DNA of 64,000 nt from Nonomuraea gerenzanensis (GTDB lineage: Bacteria; Actinomycetota; Actinomycetes; Streptosporangiales; Streptosporangiaceae): the NCBI RefSeq assembly GCF_020215645.1, contig NZ_CP084058.1, positions 8,990,001 to 9,054,000 of the forward strand, given 5' to 3'. The notes below the pieces were generated by a model. The model had not been told where the DNA came from. It was given only the letters and a program-made list of their open reading frames with translations, and made no database searches. This document shows, piece after piece, positions 62,356 to 64,000 of the stretch (positions within the stretch are counted from its first letter, which is position 1; every line of letters begins with the position of its first letter). The translations under genes and the position numbers were made by a program.

Positions 62356-63873
62356 GTGCCTTGGGGTGATCTGACGCCGGAGTTGCTGCACTCCTCCGTC
62401 TGGGCCGACGGGCTGGTGGAGTCGGCCGGCATTCCCGTCTTCGACATGCCGCTGGTCTCGGTGGGCGGCGGTATCGGCTCGTTCACGCTGCTCGACGTGC
62501 TGCGCATCCGCGGGGTGCCCACCACCGCCATGCGGGTGCTGTCGACCAGCGACTCGCCCTGGCAGACCTGGGAGTACCTGACGCGGGTCTCGCAGCTGCC
62601 CGCGCACGAGCGCATCCGCTCCGACTCGGGCGCGCGGCCCGACAACATCTGGGGCTTCCCGTCGTACGCGTTGCAGGAGGCGTGGCAGGAACGTTCCGCC
62701 GAGCCGCTGCTCCAGGTGCTCACCGAGCCGATCGGCACCGACTTCTACAGCCCGCGGGCCGCGCTCGTCATGCGCGGCGTGCAGCGCGAGGCCGACCGCA
62801 TCGGCTACTGGGAGATGCTGGCCAAGGGGCAGGTCCGCATGGTCAGGAAGCGGATGGGCGGCGGCTACTTCACGGTCTTGACGCCGCCGGCGGGCAGCGG
62901 GCCGACCAAGCGGGTGGCGCTGCGCTCGCGGTACGTGCACCTGGCCGTCGGGTATCCGGGGCTGAAGTTCCTGGACGACCTTCAGGAGTTCCGGCAGCGG
63001 CAGGGTGAGCGTTACCGGGTGGTGAACGCGTACGAGCCGCACGAGCACGTCTACGACCAGCTCCGCAAGCGCCCCGGCGTGGTGGTGGTGCGCGGCGCGG
63101 GCATCGTGGCCTCGCGGGTGCTGCAGCGCCTGATGGACGACAGGGAGCGGTACGGCCTGCAGACGACGATCGTGCACCTGTTCCGCACGTACGTGACGGG
63201 CTCGCACGGGCCGCACGCGTTCATGCGGCGCAAGGGCGGCGACGGGTGGGCCTACCAGGCGTTCACGATGCCCAAGTCGGCGTTCGGCGGCCAGCTCAAG
63301 GCGCAGTTCCGCAGGGCGACGCCGGAGCGGCGGGCACAACTGGCGAAGCTGGTGGCCGGCACCACCACGCCGAAGCTGGCCCGCTGGCAGGAGCAGCTCC
63401 GCCGCGCCAGGCAGGGCAGCTGGTACCACGCGGTGCACGCGGAGGTGGAGCTCATCGACCGCACGCCCGACGGCCGGCTGGTCACCCACACCCGCAGCAC
63501 CAGCGCGGCGCCCATGCAGTACGTCTCCGACTTCATCATCGACTGCACCGGCCTGGAGGCCGACATGCCGGAGCACCGGGTGCTGGCGGACCTGCTGCGG
63601 CACGGCGGCGCCCGCACCAACCGGGCGGGCAGGCTGCAGGTCGGCCGGAGCTTCGAGGTGCTCGGCACGGAGAACGGCGACGGCAGGCTGTACGCCTCGG
63701 GCGCGGCGACCGCGGGCAATCACTTCCTGGCGGTGGACAGCTTCCTCGGCATGCAGACGGCGGCTCTCGACATCGCCGACGACCTGGCCGGGCGCGGGTT
63801 CTGCAAGGGGCTGGGGCCGATCAGGTCGGTGTCCCAGTGGGTGAAGTGGGCGGCGAACAGGAGACCGGCTTGA
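62356..63873 (+). CDS. FAD/NAD(P)-dependent oxidoreductase-like protein
   Basis: A 505-residue protein with a Rossmann signature near the N-terminus ('MPLVSVGGGIGSFTLLDVLR', GxGxxG at about 35-40), a middle region with 'VVVVRGAGIVASRVLQRLMD' (second dinucleotide-binding motif) and the C-terminal flavin-contact segment 'YASGAATAGNHFLAVDSFLG'. It resembles flavin monooxygenase-like or adenylyltransferase-linked proteins of actinomycetes; the exact reaction is unknown. GTG 62356 has no good ribosome site. The stop overlaps the next gene's TTG (TTGA), so both are coupled, suggesting a partnership with that membrane protein. Confidence 0.7.
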   Translation: MPWGDLTPELLHSSVWADGLVESAGIPVFDMPLVSVGGGIGSFTLLDVLRIRGVPTTAMRVLSTSDSPWQTWEYLTRVSQLPAHERIRSDSGARPDNIWGFPSYALQEAWQERSAEPLLQVLTEPIGTDFYSPRAALVMRGVQREADRIGYWEMLAKGQVRMVRKRMGGGYFTVLTPPAGSGPTKRVALRSRYVHLAVGYPGLKFLDDLQEFRQRQGERYRVVNAYEPHEHVYDQLRKRPGVVVVRGAGIVASRVLQRLMDDRERYGLQTTIVHLFRTYVTGSHGPHAFMRRKGGDGWAYQAFTMPKSAFGGQLKAQFRRATPERRAQLAKLVAGTTTPKLARWQEQLRRARQGSWYHAVHAEVELIDRTPDGRLVTHTRSTSAAPMQYVSDFIIDCTGLEADMPEHRVLADLLRHGGARTNRAGRLQVGRSFEVLGTENGDGRLYASGAATAGNHFLAVDSFLGMQTAALDIADDLAGRGFCKGLGPIRSVSQWVKWAANRRPA

Positions 63874-64000
63874 TCCCGACACTGGCCGGGCGGGTGCAGA
63901 CCCGGCTGTTCGTGCTGGCCACGGTGGGCGTGGTGCTGACGGCGCTGCTCGCGCTCGTGCTGCCGATGTCCTTCGGCGAGGCGTTCCTGGTGCTGCTGGC
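63870..64000 (+). CDS. Membrane protein, N-terminal fragment (cut by window end)
   Basis: Forty-three residues are visible before the window ends. A TTG start at 63870 follows AGGAG at 6 bases and overlaps the upstream stop codon. The visible part, 'LAGRVQTRLFVLATVGVVLT' then 'ALLALVLPMSFGEAFLVLL', shows two closely spaced hydrophobic helices. The family cannot be assigned from this much. Translational coupling to the oxidoreductase is clear. Confidence 0.6.
   Translation, partial: MIPTLAGRVQTRLFVLATVGVVLTALLALVLPMSFGEAFLVLL

Overview
The window is high-GC actinomycete chromosome. The lack of biosynthetic megaclusters, the many GTG and TTG starts, the subtilisin-inhibitor (SSI) gene, PAC2 protein, polyphosphate glucokinase, several MarR/TetR/WYL/PucR regulators and large STAND ATPases together suggest a Streptosporangiales-type organism (Nonomuraea, Streptosporangium or relatives). 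That placement is an inference from gene content, not a computed phylogeny. I count about 61 genes, two decayed gene remnants and no rRNA, tRNA, CRISPR array, prophage or insertion sequence.

Layout. 1-9.5 kb: a dipeptidase fragment, an M20 peptidase with a tandemly duplicated 3' end, a P-loop kinase next to a 24-bp repeat array, two paralogous WYL regulators (one divergent from a DinB-like gene), an SSI protease inhibitor, an acetyltransferase, an Nramp-like transporter lacking the usual metal motifs, and a C45 acyltransferase-like protein. 9.5-15.8 kb: a translationally coupled operon of two acyl-CoA dehydrogenases and an acyl-CoA synthetase, facing a TetR regulator, then an AurF-type diiron oxygenase and a methyltransferase. 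15.9-19 kb: copper proteins CopC and CopD, convergent with a membrane protein of unknown function that carries a duplicated His/Asp motif. 19-21.7 kb: a methyltransferase remnant, a CYP124/125/142-like P450, a thioesterase and a SnoaL-like protein. 21.8-25.6 kb: a 966-residue fusion of an exported alpha/beta hydrolase with a cytoplasmic ABC ATPase, coupled to its ABC-2 permease. This is the most unusual architecture in the window.

25.7-28.7 kb: glycerol uptake and phosphorylation (glpF, glpK) and a 38-residue microprotein with an acetyltransferase. 28.8-42.3 kb: two STAND/TPR proteins without a recognisable DNA-binding domain, an orphan class I terpene synthase, an ankyrin protein, PAC2, a Gfo/Idh oxidoreductase, a protein phosphatase, a secreted M6 metalloprotease and a PucR regulator. 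42.3-47 kb: an amidohydrolase-fold protein without metal ligands, and a MarR regulator divergent from an ABC exporter and an MFS exporter. 47-53 kb: a stress block (Hsp20, a MerR/HspR-like regulator, gamma-glutamyltransferase, a hemerythrin-like protein, a large catalase). 53.2-64 kb: HrpA helicase, a glyoxalase-MarR pair with two matching palindromic operators, ppgK, a secreted TIGR03118 protein, a TenA-like protein, HAD, DUF4253, an FAD-type oxidoreductase and a truncated membrane protein.

Working links between genes. The FadE-FadE-FadD operon has the order and sizes of mycobacterial fadE26-fadE27-fadD17, and with the P450 and thioesterase it suggests degradation of a sterol or branched acyl side chain. 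Several gene ends carry short tandem repeats (50, 24, 32, 18 and 12 bp units), and several convergent pairs overlap or share strong hairpin terminators, which suggests a tightly packed, repeat-prone chromosome region.
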